A stretch of DNA of 64,000 nt from Macrobrachium rosenbergii (lineage: Eukaryota; Arthropoda; Malacostraca; Decapoda; Palaemonidae), in the NCBI RefSeq assembly GCF_040412425.1, contig NC_089782.1, forward strand, positions 22,738,122 to 22,802,121. The letters are read 5' to 3'. Shown here one piece after another: positions 23,761-35,330 of the stretch. Below the pieces are notes generated by a model, which was given only the letters and a program-made list of their open reading frames with translations, was not told where the DNA came from and searched no databases. Made by a program: the position numbers and the translations under genes. Position 1 is the stretch's first letter, and every line of letters begins with the position of its first letter.

Positions 23761-24279
23761 GAAACGGCTGAATTATGGAGGGTTACCCAGTAAAAACCTT
23801 TGGAGTGACCACAGTCGAGTTGCCAGCGAGGATATTTTCCCGCCATGAAACTTCTGTCATCCGTACATTCGCTTTATAGACAGTGTCATTAGTTACCTGA
23901 CGGAACAAAGCAAAGAATTCAAGCGAATACCAGATGCAACTTCGTATTGGGAATGCAATAAAGAGCAACATGCGAAATAACAACAGAGCTTTGGCGAACA
24001 GCTACCCACATTAGGCCCATCCTTGAATATCTCAGGCCTTTTCGACGACGGAATAATAATAAGGCATTTACGATCCCTTTACCTGGCGTAAGAATGCTAA
24101 ATCCAGAGAATAAACAATAATGATCCATAATGGAATCCCATAACAAGCTCTGTATGTGATGAGACTAAATATAGAGCGTTAGCATACCACTCAAAATCGG
24201 CGAAGACGACCAAGTGTTGTGTTTCTTGACCACAGTGACTTGAACAGTAGCTATGCGGGGCCTACCTTCTCCTCGCTAC

Positions 24280-24281
<2 letters not shown>
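23761..24281. other. Unassigned sequence of ordinary complexity
   Basis: Two overlapping minus-strand frames of 66 and 75 codons (23783-23983 and 23919-24146) show no domain. There are no repeats. Confidence 0.35.

Positions 24282-24328
<47 letters not shown>
24282..24328. repeat. (CT)n microsatellite
   Basis: About 23 CT units. Confidence 0.97.
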
Positions 24329-24331
<3 letters not shown>

Positions 24332-25274
24332 TCATCTACTACGGAAATTCCGATCGAAATATTCGCAGTGCCGTCTTGGTTTTGCATAAGACAGACACAT
24401 ACACATGTTCTAGCTGGGCATTTTTTACATGACCCGCTGGACCCCACCAGCGAATACAGTAGCCCGAGTAACTGAAGAAACACGATTAACAATTCCCAAG
24501 GCCTTCTTATTCCAGCGATGGACCGTACAAGTTTTTGCGTTTCGTACGTACAGGGGCTGGAATAACTTCTTTTCTTTTTCTCTCTCTCTCTTTTTTTCTT
24601 CCGTCCGTGTGTGCGTAAGTGCGTGTGATATTTTTTATCAGTCTTACCTTGCGAGGGTTGAGTCCTCCCCTTTCACTTAATTGCCAGACTTCAGAAAACA
24701 CATTTTTGCAACGGGTACTTTACTTCGGACTGAGGAAGAGGAAGAAGAGGACGGGGATTCTAACGAAAGTGAAAAAGTTTCGACGCTCGCTGCTGCTCCT
24801 TTTATCATTGCTTATTTTCACACAGAGCTTCGCGTCTAAAGAAGCGTAAGCTACAGAGAGTTACAGAAGGTGACAGAGAGAAACGGACAGTTGCAATAAT
24901 GGAGAAAGACAGAAACAAACCGATGGACAGAAAGACACAAGAACAACATTCTAAATCCACGGAGAAGAACAACAACAGTAGGTTCAACAAGAACAAAATC
25001 CACCGTCGAGGAAAGGTGAACTACGCCCGTAGAGATAGGAGAAATAGATTAGTCAGCGTAACCCCGCAATAATCATCATCATCATCGCAAACTATTTTCG
25101 CTCGAGGGGAAGGTACGCTCTGGAGCTGGTACGCAGATGCGTACGGACCAGTGGCAAGTTTTACGTCAGAAACGAAAGCAAAAGGAAGATGGAGGTGGTT
25201 TTTTTTTCACAGCAAGTTTTGTGTTCTCTTTATGGCGCAGTCTTCTCGCTTTCCTGTTTCTGCGGAAGGCTCAG

Positions 25275-25275
<1 letters not shown>
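24329..25275. other. Unassigned sequence, moderate GC
   Basis: Includes an AGA/GGA-rich patch at about 24730-24770 and an ATC/ATT trinucleotide run at about 25069-25085. No gene is recognised. Confidence 0.4.
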
Positions 25276-25329
<54 letters not shown>

Positions 25330-25446
25330 CTCAGTTAGGAGCGTTGCATTAAAAACTAAATCACAATAGAATATGGAGGCATACTTCTTTCATTTTTCCC
25401 AGTTTTGACCTCCCGTATCTGGTATTTTTCTGGGTTTTTTGTTTAT

Positions 25447-25509
<63 letters not shown>

Positions 25510-25616
25510 AGGAATGTTGCATTAAAACTAAATCATGATAGGATTTAGAGGAATTCTTCATGCATTTTTCACAGTTTTACCGCCTATACCTGGTATTTTT
25601 CTGGGTTTTCTGTTGA

Positions 25617-25685
<69 letters not shown>

Positions 25686-25794
25686 GTTAGGAGTGTTGAA
25701 TTAAAACTAATTCATAATAGAATATGGAGGAATACTCCATGCATTTTTCCTAGTTTTAACCTCTTACATCTAGTATTTTTCTGAGTTTCCTATT

Positions 25795-25867
<73 letters not shown>
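25276..25867. repeat. Tandem modules of about 175 bp, each ending in (CT)n
   Basis: Four (CT)n runs (25276-25325, 25451-25505, 25622-25682, 25800-25867) are separated by three homologous spacers of about 115-120 bp. Every spacer begins AGTTAGGA(G/A)(C/T)GTTG and carries AAACTAA(A/T)TCA, AATATGGAGG, CATTTTTC and TGGTATTTTTCTGGGTTT. The whole module, dinucleotide plus unique part, has been tandemly duplicated; the (CT)n runs differ in length. Confidence 0.9.
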
Positions 25868-25872
<5 letters not shown>

Positions 25873-26841
25873 AGATGACCCCGAACATTTTGAAGATTTC
25901 CAAGGGTTCGATAAATGTGCACTAATGTACAAATATACCGCCCTGCAGGATGTGACATTTCCTCAGATTCCACATCGCCCTCCTCATACCACCTGTGGTA
26001 ACCACATCAATATTAGTTCTTGATATTATTAGGAGACTCCTACCAGCTGATCCTGCTGAGACGGATGATCGAGTATTACGCTACTAAATTATAAAATACG
26101 CAAACACACAGGCAAAATACTAAGCTAGCGATTATATTTCAAATCGCTAGAAATTTTTCCAAATCATCTAGAGTCCTTATGCAGATACAGAATTACATCA
26201 CTGTAGCGTTAACGATGTCAAGTGATAACCCTTTTACACCTTTCGCTCGAACTGTGCTTACCTTGAAAGCATTTATTATCTATTGATGATTAATTTTAAT
26301 GGGATTTTATTTTGATTCCCATCTCTTAGCTTTCTTTTTTTCCTCTTTCCATAAGAGGACACCTTATTCTGTTGAAAACCGCTTTTAAAAATCAAAAATC
26401 ATACAATGATGTGGTCAAAGCAGTTACGCCTAATCAAGTATGGCCTGAGCTACGTTATGTCTTTCTGAAAATTGCTCTTTTCCTACAAATTGTACATTTT
26501 TATTTTGCATTATTAAACTTGACTTTGACTGCCGTCATTCTGACATTTGTAATTTTTAAAACCATACCGCCAATGACTACAGAATACGACTGCACGGAAG
26601 AACCAAGCAGCCGGCACATGACAAGGGCGCATGCGTACTCGGTCTTTCAAAGAGCGGTCGTTCAGAGGCCCGGATGCAGAACATCAAACAGGGTACGGCA
26701 CATGGCGTGTCATGGACGCATGGGTCTTCTTTCAATTGTTTCGAGAGCGTAACAATACGTGGATGAGGGAAGAGCAACTCGCTTCAAGTGTTACGTGCTC
26801 GTCTTTCTATGAACAAAAGTGCAAGTAACGCTTTGTCAAAG
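25868..26841. other. Unassigned sequence, GC-richer toward the right
   Basis: A 126-codon plus-strand frame (26372-26752) begins at TTG and has no recognised domain. GCGCATGCGT at about 26627 is an NRF-1-like near match. Nothing else is recognised. Confidence 0.4.
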
Positions 26842-26853
26842 CTGCGCAGGCGC
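26842..26853 (+). promoter_or_regulatory. NRF-1-like motif CTGCGCAGGCGC
   Basis: This matches the NRF-1 consensus (C/T)GCGCA(C/T)GCGC(A/G) with one mismatch at the central pyrimidine. It sits in a GC-richer patch between AT-rich repeats. No transcription start or gene is visible nearby. Confidence 0.25.
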
Positions 26854-26894
26854 AAAAGCGTAGCTGCGTTCGAATTCCAACAGCTCAGTGGGCG

Positions 26895-27212
<318 letters not shown>

Positions 27213-27634
27213 TATACAGTACACCGTTTCCAGAAACTCACTTGTATTCTACGGTTAAAAACTTAAGAAAGTCAACTGATAAATTTAAGTTTGTCAGGAA
27301 AGGAAATAAATTACTCTTTTTTCATAATTCTGAAAGAGGAAGGGGAAGTATACCTTTTTAAAAGGAAAACAACCTTCAAAAAAAATAAAGCGAATTAAAT
27401 GACTAAAATTCAAAGTACCTACTTAGGTATACAGACAGCCAAAGCATATCCATGTAACTTACAAACACCCTTTTCAAAGTTATTGTGTGTGCGTATGTGT
27501 TTGTGTGTGTTGATTGTGTATGGGTGTGGGTCTCTGTGTATGGGTGTTTGTGCGCGTACGAGAGAGAGAGAGAGAATTTTCTGAACGGCCATATTTTTGT
27601 AATGTAATTGCAAATGGCATTGTCAAAAAAAGTT
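27213..27634. other. Unassigned sequence with (TG)-rich patch
   Basis: An interrupted TG-rich run lies at about 27485-27555 and a short (GA)n at about 27561-27574. Confidence 0.45.
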
Positions 27635-27815
27635 AAATTATCATCATCAACATAGGCTTTTTTTTAAATTATCAACATCAACATAGGCTTTTTTATTATC
27701 ATCATCAACATAGGCTTTTTTAAAATTATCATTATCAACATAGGGTTTTTAAATTATCATCATCAACATAGTCTTTTTTTAAATTATCATAATCAATACA
27801 GACTTTTTCAACAAT
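27635..27815. repeat. 29-bp minisatellite, about 6 units
   Basis: Units share AAATTATCATCATCAACATA followed by GGCTTTTTT. A deletion of AAA and single substitutions distinguish the copies. Confidence 0.88.
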
Positions 27816-28102
27816 GATAACGATATAGTTCCCTTAACCATTACTGTTAAATGGTACCGGCGCCCAATACAAGCAACCACTTTACTAATGAACCCCAATA
27901 ATAAATAATAATGATTATATCACCAACACCAATAACTTTCTAACCAAAGTTTTAAAACCATACTTTCATAAGTCTAAGTTTCGGGCCAACAGGCTAATAG
28001 CGAGCACAAAAGCCTGAGAGTCAGGACCAATAACGGAGCTAAATGCACATTAACCCACTTGGTACAAAAATCGTACGAACCAATAGCAAACCTTAATTAT
28101 CA

Positions 28103-28302
28103 TGACGTCACAAAATAAACCCCGCTTCCACCAATAACTGACGGGAAAACTGATGACGTCACTTAATTGCTCTTCGAATTCAAATATTTGCCAACTGAGC
28201 AAATAAGAGTTCTTCAAACACTGCAGAGATCGCGGTCTCCTGTTATGATGGAGAGACTTTAGTGTCAGATACGGTTCGTTTTCCAAGCAACAGATGGCGC
28301 TG
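28103..28302. promoter_or_regulatory. Paired CRE palindromes with CCAAT and CTCF-like core
   Basis: Two perfect TGACGTCA palindromes lie at 28103-28110 and 28154-28161, 51 bp apart, which is close to five helical turns. CCAAT is at about 28131. AACAGATGGCGCTGG at 28289-28303 matches 12 of 14 positions of the CTCF core CCASYAGRKGGCRS when aligned from 28287. All are seen directly. A regulatory role is inferred from clustering, and no adjacent gene is visible. Confidence 0.35.
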
Positions 28303-29092
28303 GAGTCCTCATGTTCGGTTTGCAATTATTTTTGCTGTAATCCGTTTTTCAGGCATAAAATGTTGTTAGTAATACCCATCTTGTTAAAATTTTATTTTCA
28401 TTCATCTCCCGTCAATACACAGTACCAATTTTAGTATTTTAGAATACCAACAGACAAACTTAGTTGAGCACCAATTTACCAGTTTTAAATAGAACAATTT
28501 GCTAATTAAATTTTGAATTAATGGACACGAAAATATAGGTTATATAAGAGCGACTAGGCAAGTTGGTTTTTTAAACGTTAGCTTCTTAAAATGTCATATT
28601 CATTGCATAACATTTTTTCGTTTACACAGCAATATCGCAGCGTGAGTGGAAGTAACCTAAAAGATAAATGTTGCGTCTTTTTATAAGTTGGGACAGTTTT
28701 CGGAAACTACGTCGCTTAATACTGTAGAAAATATTCATTTATAAATTTTACCTGGATTTCAATGCATAGCTAAATTCTCCTGAAATTCAACGCACCTCTA
28801 TAAGAAAGGAATAATGCATGGTCAAATTGAGAGAAAAAAAATTCATGCATAGGCAGTCATGTAATAATGATTTGAATTGTGTTCACAAATAGAATAATCC
28901 TTTCATTTGAGTAAAGAAAGTGCCTTGCAAATACATTCCTTTTCACAGACTTCGAAACCCCTTGATAAATGTGTCAATGCGGTCGACCTCGAAATCCAGC
29001 AGTCGAAAATAAAATAAAAGATAAAATGAAGAATTCTCTTCCAAGTTTGGAACTCCAACGAACATCTTCAGAAATGATTTAAAGGGTATACG
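28303..29092. other. Unassigned AT-rich sequence
   Basis: No repeats or coding signal recognised. Confidence 0.4.
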
Positions 29093-29101
29093 TATATATA
29101 T

Positions 29102-29172
<71 letters not shown>
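29093..29172. repeat. (TA)n microsatellite
   Basis: About 80 bp of (TA)n with TACAATA and TGTATA interruptions at its edges. Confidence 0.95.
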
Positions 29173-29177
<5 letters not shown>

Positions 29178-29537
29178 CAATCAGCCAGGAGAAGGGTGAA
29201 AGGAAATGACTTGAATCAAGCGCTTTCATGCATCTCTACACCTCATCAGGGTTCAGGTACAAGTGCCAAGAAAACGAACACAGTCACAAGAAGACTTCGT
29301 GGCAAGACAAACAATGCTAAAAAGATAAACAACCGTAACAATTACCGAATAGCGGTAATGCTTAACAGCCTACTTGTTTTAAAATCCCCTTCGTTCAAAT
29401 TTCATCAACTTTACATAAACCTCGGCTGATATTTGATAAACTGTCACAGTCTTCTTTAATTATACAGGATTCTATTAAATTTGTTCTCACTAGATCTTTG
29501 CAAAACATAGTTTCATTTGACTCTGTCATATATACTG

Positions 29538-29539
<2 letters not shown>
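29173..29539. other. Non-repetitive segment between two (TA)n tracts
   Basis: A 360-bp island bounded on both sides by (TA)n, like the family C SINE at 34 kb. The minus strand carries CCTGATGAGGTG and ATGAAAGCGC (about 29228-29252). It may be an interspersed element whose tail is the (TA)n, but no terminal repeat or promoter box is clear. Confidence 0.35.
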
Positions 29540-29598
<59 letters not shown>

Positions 29599-29660
29599 AT
29601 ATATATATATATATACATACATACATAAAACATACATATATATATGTGTATATATATCAT
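29540..29660. repeat. (TA)n with TACA/TGTG interruptions
   Basis: Compound (TA)n; a TACATACATACATA patch is at about 29615-29635. Confidence 0.95.
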
Positions 29661-29924
29661 TAACATATACCGTATGAAAAAGAATGCTCGTGAATGAAAA
29701 AAAGTACAAAACAAATAAGTCGACATAACAGAACAGGTACATAAGTGAAACCTCTTGTACAACCTGTTCTAAAAGGTACCTGTCTGTACTGGGTAATACA
29801 ACTTGCTCAGTAAGTATTGTACCTTGCAATGTTCAACTTCTTTGGTGAGTCTGACTGCATGACTCGTTTTGAAAAGTGGACTATATAATACGTATCTCTT
29901 CGAATATAAACTTGCTGTTGAACA

Positions 29925-29928
<4 letters not shown>

Positions 29929-29996
<68 letters not shown>
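29929..29996. repeat. (TA)n microsatellite
   Basis: About 34 TA units. The preceding 29661-29928 and following 29997-30217 show nothing recognised. Confidence 0.97.
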
Positions 29997-29997
<1 letters not shown>

Positions 29998-30213
29998 ATA
30001 TACATACATATGCTTACGTATACACACCGACTATCTGGATGAACATTTTTAAGTTTTTGTAATAATTTTTTTTTAACAATCATCTTTTCAATGGAAAACA
30101 AAGACATTCTATCTTATATGCCGTTGGTAGGGAGATGGATAGGGCAGCCAACATATACATAGAGATTAACAAAAAGACAAGGGAGTTGAAGAAAATAAAA
30201 AGCATAAGGAGGA

Positions 30214-30217
<4 letters not shown>

Positions 30218-30290
<73 letters not shown>

Positions 30291-30412
30291 GGTGTTAATG
30301 GATTTCTATGATGTGACAACAAACAAAATTAATCGAGTATCAATTGTAACTGTGATGTGTACTGTAAAATTAATGAATGCAATTATGTGGTTTCGTTGAA
30401 TACTATGTACTG

Positions 30413-30442
<30 letters not shown>
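30218..30442. repeat. (GA)n and (TGTA)n microsatellites
   Basis: About 35 GA units at 30218-30287, about 120 bp of unique sequence, then about eight TGTA units at 30409-30442. Confidence 0.95.
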
Positions 30443-30443
<1 letters not shown>

Positions 30444-30607
30444 CAACTATATGCTTATAAATATTATATTTTCTGAGCATTTCTGAACTGAATTCATGAG
30501 TTCATACCTTCATATTAGAATTTGAAGGGGATTCTGGTTAAGATGAGATCTAGAAATACTTTAAAGGTTATCTACAAAGAGAGTGATATGATATAATTAT
30601 GTAGTCA

Positions 30608-30957
<350 letters not shown>

Positions 30958-31222
30958 AGCTTCAAATTTAAACGGAAAAATTTACATATGCTTTTCACCT
31001 GTCAATGAATAGACAACTTTTGCTTCGATTCTTGATCATGCCAACGTCATGCACGATCACCTTTCATCTTTTTATTAAATATTCCCGTGTGCAATAAAAA
31101 GAAAACTACTCTCTGCGGCAGTACTCCTACCGCTTTTGCAAAACTTCATTGCAAATAACTTACTAACAATATCAGGTATCTGGCTCTTTACTCTCTGCCT
31201 ATGCATCTATTTATCTATCTAT

Positions 31223-31225
<3 letters not shown>

Positions 31226-31312
<87 letters not shown>
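31226..31312. repeat. (TA)n microsatellite
   Basis: About 43 TA units, preceded by TTATCTATCTATCC. The 30958-31225 interval shows nothing recognised. Confidence 0.97.
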
Positions 31313-31315
<3 letters not shown>

Positions 31316-31485
31316 TGTTTGTTTGCGCTATCCTCCGAACATATATTGTGAATTTCTTTTACTAATTATCAGTCCTACGTCAATCAGAGCTGAAACACGT
31401 AGAGACCTAAACTCAGTCTGTTATTTCTTTACCTTACTCTAATTATATAAAAAAAAATCACGTGTGTCATGTGTTTATTATCCTT

Positions 31486-31495
31486 TATATATACA

Positions 31496-31539
<44 letters not shown>

Positions 31540-31589
31540 TATATATATGTATATATATACATATATACTGTATATATATATATAATATA

Positions 31590-31677
<88 letters not shown>
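31486..31677. repeat. (TA)n microsatellite, interrupted
   Basis: (TA)n with CAGTATA, TGTATA and TAATA interruptions over about 190 bp. Confidence 0.97.
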
Positions 31678-31678
<1 letters not shown>

Positions 31679-32158
31679 TAAATTCAAACACTTGCAAATC
31701 GTTATATCCACTATATGAAAGCAACAATCATCCTAACACTATTATTTTACACTTTTACAGACGACAATAATGGTGGATTACATAAAAACAAAAAATAAAA
31801 AAAAAAATATTCTGATATAATTCACACTGAGACAAGGCTTAAATAAAACGAAAACACGAAACGCCCAAAGTAACAGTAATGATAAGAAAAAACAACAATA
31901 ATAAAAAATGTCAATCTTGTTCTTTCTAAGATTACGATCATGAACTAGTGTCTGTAACTCGACGATTGCAAGATTGCAGACACCCAGTTAGCAACCAAAG
32001 GACGCTCTTAAGGGTCTCCTCTTTTCTCTAGAGTCATGGTACGCATCCAAAAATGTCAAAATCATTTTGGACTTTGTCAATTACAGAAAAATCGCCGAAG
32101 GTCACCCGGGAAGCCGAGGTCGTTCCAGTGAGCGAGCGTTCTGACGCGTTCCTGAAAG

Positions 32159-32159
<1 letters not shown>
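31678..32159. other. Unassigned sequence
   Basis: A-rich to about 31910, then a more GC-rich patch at 32085-32160. No feature recognised. Confidence 0.35.
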
Positions 32160-32223
<64 letters not shown>

Positions 32224-32420
32224 CGCCAATTGCCTATCCATCTATCTATCTACCTTTTTATCTATCTATCTCTCTCTCTCTATCTCTCTATCTTTCTCTG
32301 TCAATTTCCTATCTATCTATCTATTAATCTATCTTTTCACTGAGAAAAAGCACAAGAACTTGTATACCTGCAGCAAACTCCCATTGCACACCTCAGACAT
32401 ATATTCATTCCTGTTACAAT

Positions 32421-32498
<78 letters not shown>

Positions 32499-32613
32499 TC
32501 AACGGAGCTAATTTGTCTTGCATACTTATATTAATGTGTATTCCAGACATGATTTGACAGACCATTATCTCCTTTAATCAATCTATTTATCTATCTATCT
32601 ATCTATTTATCTT
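32160..32613. repeat. (CT)n and (CTAT)n microsatellite cluster
   Basis: (CT)n at 32160-32219 and 32424-32495. CTAT tetranucleotides lie at about 32235-32335 and 32578-32613. Confidence 0.95.
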
Positions 32614-33158
32614 TCGAATGAAAAAGGAGGAGCATAAGCGTGTGGGTATAACATAGATCTTACCCCTGGCTTCCACAATTATGGAACTTTCCCTTCATTC
32701 CCATGGTAGAGAAATTTAAGATTTGCGCATAGAATCTTACGAAAGCAACAACAAGTTTACCTCCAGGTTTTCGGGGCTGAGAGAGAGAGAGAGAGAGAGA
32801 GAGAAGAAGAGAGAGAGAAGAGAGAGAGAGAGAGAGAATCTTCTCACAGCAAAACCATTCGATTAGTGTAATTAGCAATTCTAACTGCCCTGGAAAAAAA
32901 ATTGCCATCAAGTCCTCTTCACCATAACAACCTAAAGATCAAGAAAAACTAATGGAAGAAAAGAGGGAATAAACTATTAAAAAGGTTTGAGAAGACCCAT
33001 ATGAAATAAACTTGAGTGTTCTTAAGCGATAAGTTCGTGTTTGGCAGCACAAACACACGCACTTTACTGCATATCAAGACAGGGCCACGAAGGCTGGTTG
33101 GTTTTATATTAAGCTGGCCTCACGCCAGCAAGAGGCTCTTGCCCTAAGTGCGGTACGC
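32614..33158. other. Unassigned sequence with interrupted (GA)n
   Basis: An interrupted (GA)n with AAGA breaks spans about 32779-32836. The remainder is unassigned. Confidence 0.4.
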
Positions 33159-33500
33159 TGTGAAAGGGCACAGAATTGAACTGAATATAGAATTTAGGCC
33201 AAAGGCCTAGCACTGGGACCTATGAGGTCATTCAGCGCTGAAACGGAAACAGAATAGAAAGGTTTTGAAAGGTGTAACAGGAGGAAAACCTCGCAGTTGC
33301 GCTATGACTCAATTGTTAGGAGAGGGTGGAGAGTAAGATGGAAGAAAGAGAATATGAAAGGAGGTACAGTAAAAGGAACGAAAGGGGTTGCAGCCAGGGG
33401 CCGAAGGCACGCTGCAAAGAACCTTAAGTAATGCCTACAGTGCACCCACATGAGGTGCACTGACGGCCCTACCCCCCTACGGGAGTTGTGAAAGGGTATA
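33159..33500 (-). mobile_element. Family B SINE-like element, copy 2, with 10-14 bp TSD
   Basis: TGTGAAAGGG is repeated exactly at 33159-33168 and 33487-33496. With two transitions the match extends to 14 bp (ending CACA versus TATA). The insert 33173-33486 is 314 bp and close to full length. Its distal end is GGCCCTACCCCCCTACGGGAGT and its tail side is GAATTGAACTGAATATAG. The strand is inferred from the tail. A plus-strand purine bias across the middle explains the minus-strand open frame at 33302-33613, which is not a gene. Confidence 0.9.
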
Positions 33501-33825
33501 GGAAGCCTGGTATGGCATTCTGGATTCTGCCCAACCAACAGACACAACACGGCCCTATAAACGAAATTTATAAGGCAGTCCTTTATAAGGCATCCAATGC
33601 CTCTACGATGCAACTGGAAACAGCCAAGTTCCGATTACCCCAGGAAATATAATTTCACACGTGCAGGAAAAGAATGAAATTTTTTAAATCGTCTGGTTAC
33701 CAAGCTTAGCTTAAAGACAGAAACTCACAATCATACACTGGAAAATATGAAAGTCATATTAATGACCTCTCAGAATGATAACGCTTCGAAGACTCCCTCC
33801 TCTGTATAAATATACGAACAGTCAG
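33501..33825. other. Unassigned sequence
   Basis: No feature recognised. Confidence 0.35.
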
Positions 33826-33860
33826 ACATACATACATACATACATACATACATACATTAC

Positions 33861-33894
<34 letters not shown>

Positions 33895-33895
33895 C

Positions 33896-33964
<69 letters not shown>

Positions 33965-33966
33965 GT
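33826..33966. repeat. (ACAT)n then (TA)n
   Basis: About ten ACAT units, then (TA)n with one TATCATAATATA interruption. It lies at the tail of the family C SINE. Confidence 0.95.
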
Positions 33967-33970
33967 ATAT

Positions 33971-34166
33971 CATAATGTGGCTTTTACCTTTCTCCACTTT
34001 CAAGGAGGTGGAGCCATAATGGTAAAACTTTCTAGTTCTGCGCAAGTGACTAAAGGATGAAAATACAGGGCCATGACCATTTCTTGTTCATAGCTGGGTC
34101 AGCTAATGGGTGACAGCTCTGGATTGAACCACAGACCTTGTAAACGCACTAAGCTGCTACCATACT
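33971..34166 (-). mobile_element. Family C tRNA-derived SINE
   Basis: On the minus strand the head has an A-box-like AGCAGCTTAGTGCG (34145-34158) and, 14 nt further on, the B box GGTTCAATCC (34121-34130), which fits the pol III consensus GGTTCRANYCC. About 120 bp of tRNA-unrelated body follows (CATGGCCCTGTATTTTC, CTTGCGCAGAACTAGAAAG, CTCCACCTCCTTGAAAG). The 3' end runs into (TA)n. A-to-B spacing is shorter than in most tRNAs and no cloverleaf is expected, so this is a SINE head and not a functional tRNA gene. No second copy is present in the window. Confidence 0.7.
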
Positions 34167-34182
34167 TGAAATAAATAAATAG

Positions 34183-34273
<91 letters not shown>

Positions 34274-34290
34274 GTGTGTGTGTGTGTATT
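34183..34290. repeat. (TA)n(TG)n microsatellite
   Basis: About 90 bp of (TA)n followed by TGTGTGTGTG. It borders the 5' side of the family C SINE. Confidence 0.97.
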
Positions 34291-34854
34291 GAGAATCCTC
34301 TCGGATGTCTTCTTACTAAAAACATTAATGTTACTATCACCACGTACTCCTTTTTGCATTATCATACTGTATGCCGACAAATCACAACTATTTATGCAGC
34401 AAGTGCTAAAAGCTTAAAGCACCATGAAAGAGTAATGATTCTATCTATAACAAAAATTAACTAAGCAGAAAATGTGAGTCAAAGATTTATTTTACGTCAC
34501 TTCCACGTTAAGTTTCTATATATAAAAGCACCCAAAATGGCAAAGAAGACACTCTATCTTCTATATCACATAAATTGTCTTAAAAATACCGGCAATTTAG
34601 AGAGATTTCCCTCATGGCACAGAATCATGAGAAAGTGGTACCCTCATGGACACCAAACCATGAAAACCAAAAATGTGCATAATTTCTTGCTTCGAATGTG
34701 GCTAACAATTTCGCCGGTTTTGTGGGCAACCGGTCATAGTGATCCTTAAACGGAACGAAACGTGTCATCAAGTTACTGGTTTCCTTAACACATAATATTA
34801 CGAAACTCTTGAGGGCCTGAGATCAAGAACCTCCGATTTCTGCGAGAGAAAACA
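34291..34854. other. Unassigned sequence
   Basis: A 91-codon plus-strand frame at 34474-34749 begins at GTG and has no recognised domain. Nothing else. Confidence 0.35.
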
Positions 34855-35330
34855 GTCAGACCAGCAAGGTACTCCGTTTTCTATTTAGGATAACATTTTG
34901 AACCATCAAGGTCCTTCTTTGTCTGTGGAAGAAAGCAATGAAACCAACATGGTCCTACTCGCGTTTTCATGAATAGGAACATATGTAATTAACAACGTCC
35001 TCGCGTTTTTATGAATGCAAGCAATAAAAAAAGATGACAAGGTTACCTGTTTTATGTACAAGACTAGCAAGGTACTTTGTTTTCTACAATAGAAATCAAT
35101 TCAAACACTATGGTCCTATTTAAAAACAAAAGTAAGGTCCATTGCTTTCTATAAAACAAAGCATTCGAACCAGGAAGATCCTCTGCTTAAAAAAAAAAAA
35201 AAGCAAGGTTCTCTGCTTTCTACAGAAAAAAAGGCAACCAACCAGTACGTTCCTTTGCTTTCTCAAAAAAAAAAAAAAAGAAAGCAGTCGAGCCAGCAAG
35301 GACCTCCTTCAATTTTACGGAAGAAAGCTC
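34855..35330. repeat. Degenerate tandem repeat, about 45-50 bp
   Basis: Old repeats share a phrase like CCAGCAAGGTCCTCTGCTTT followed by CTACAGAAAA; recognisable copies are at about 34858, 34904, 34948, 35070, 35130, 35180, 35205, 35243 and 35296. Two poly-A interruptions (about 35188-35201 and 35265-35279) sit inside units. Confidence 0.6.

Noticed and set aside
26372..26752. 126-codon plus-strand frame
   Set aside because: Begins at TTG, composition changes abruptly half way, and no domain is recognised.
29228..29260. Hammerhead ribozyme (CTGATGAG ... GAAA on the minus strand)
   Set aside because: Core bases match, but stem II has no good G10.1-C11.1 pairing and stems I and III do not form; kept only as a note.
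33302..33613. 103-codon minus-strand frame over family B copy 2
   Set aside because: It is the pyrimidine-rich strand of the SINE; similar frames occur over copies 1 and 5 without shared protein constraint.
34121..34159. Functional tRNA gene at the family C head
   Set aside because: A and B boxes are present but the spacing and stems do not give a cloverleaf, and the sequence continues into a non-tRNA body; it is a SINE head.
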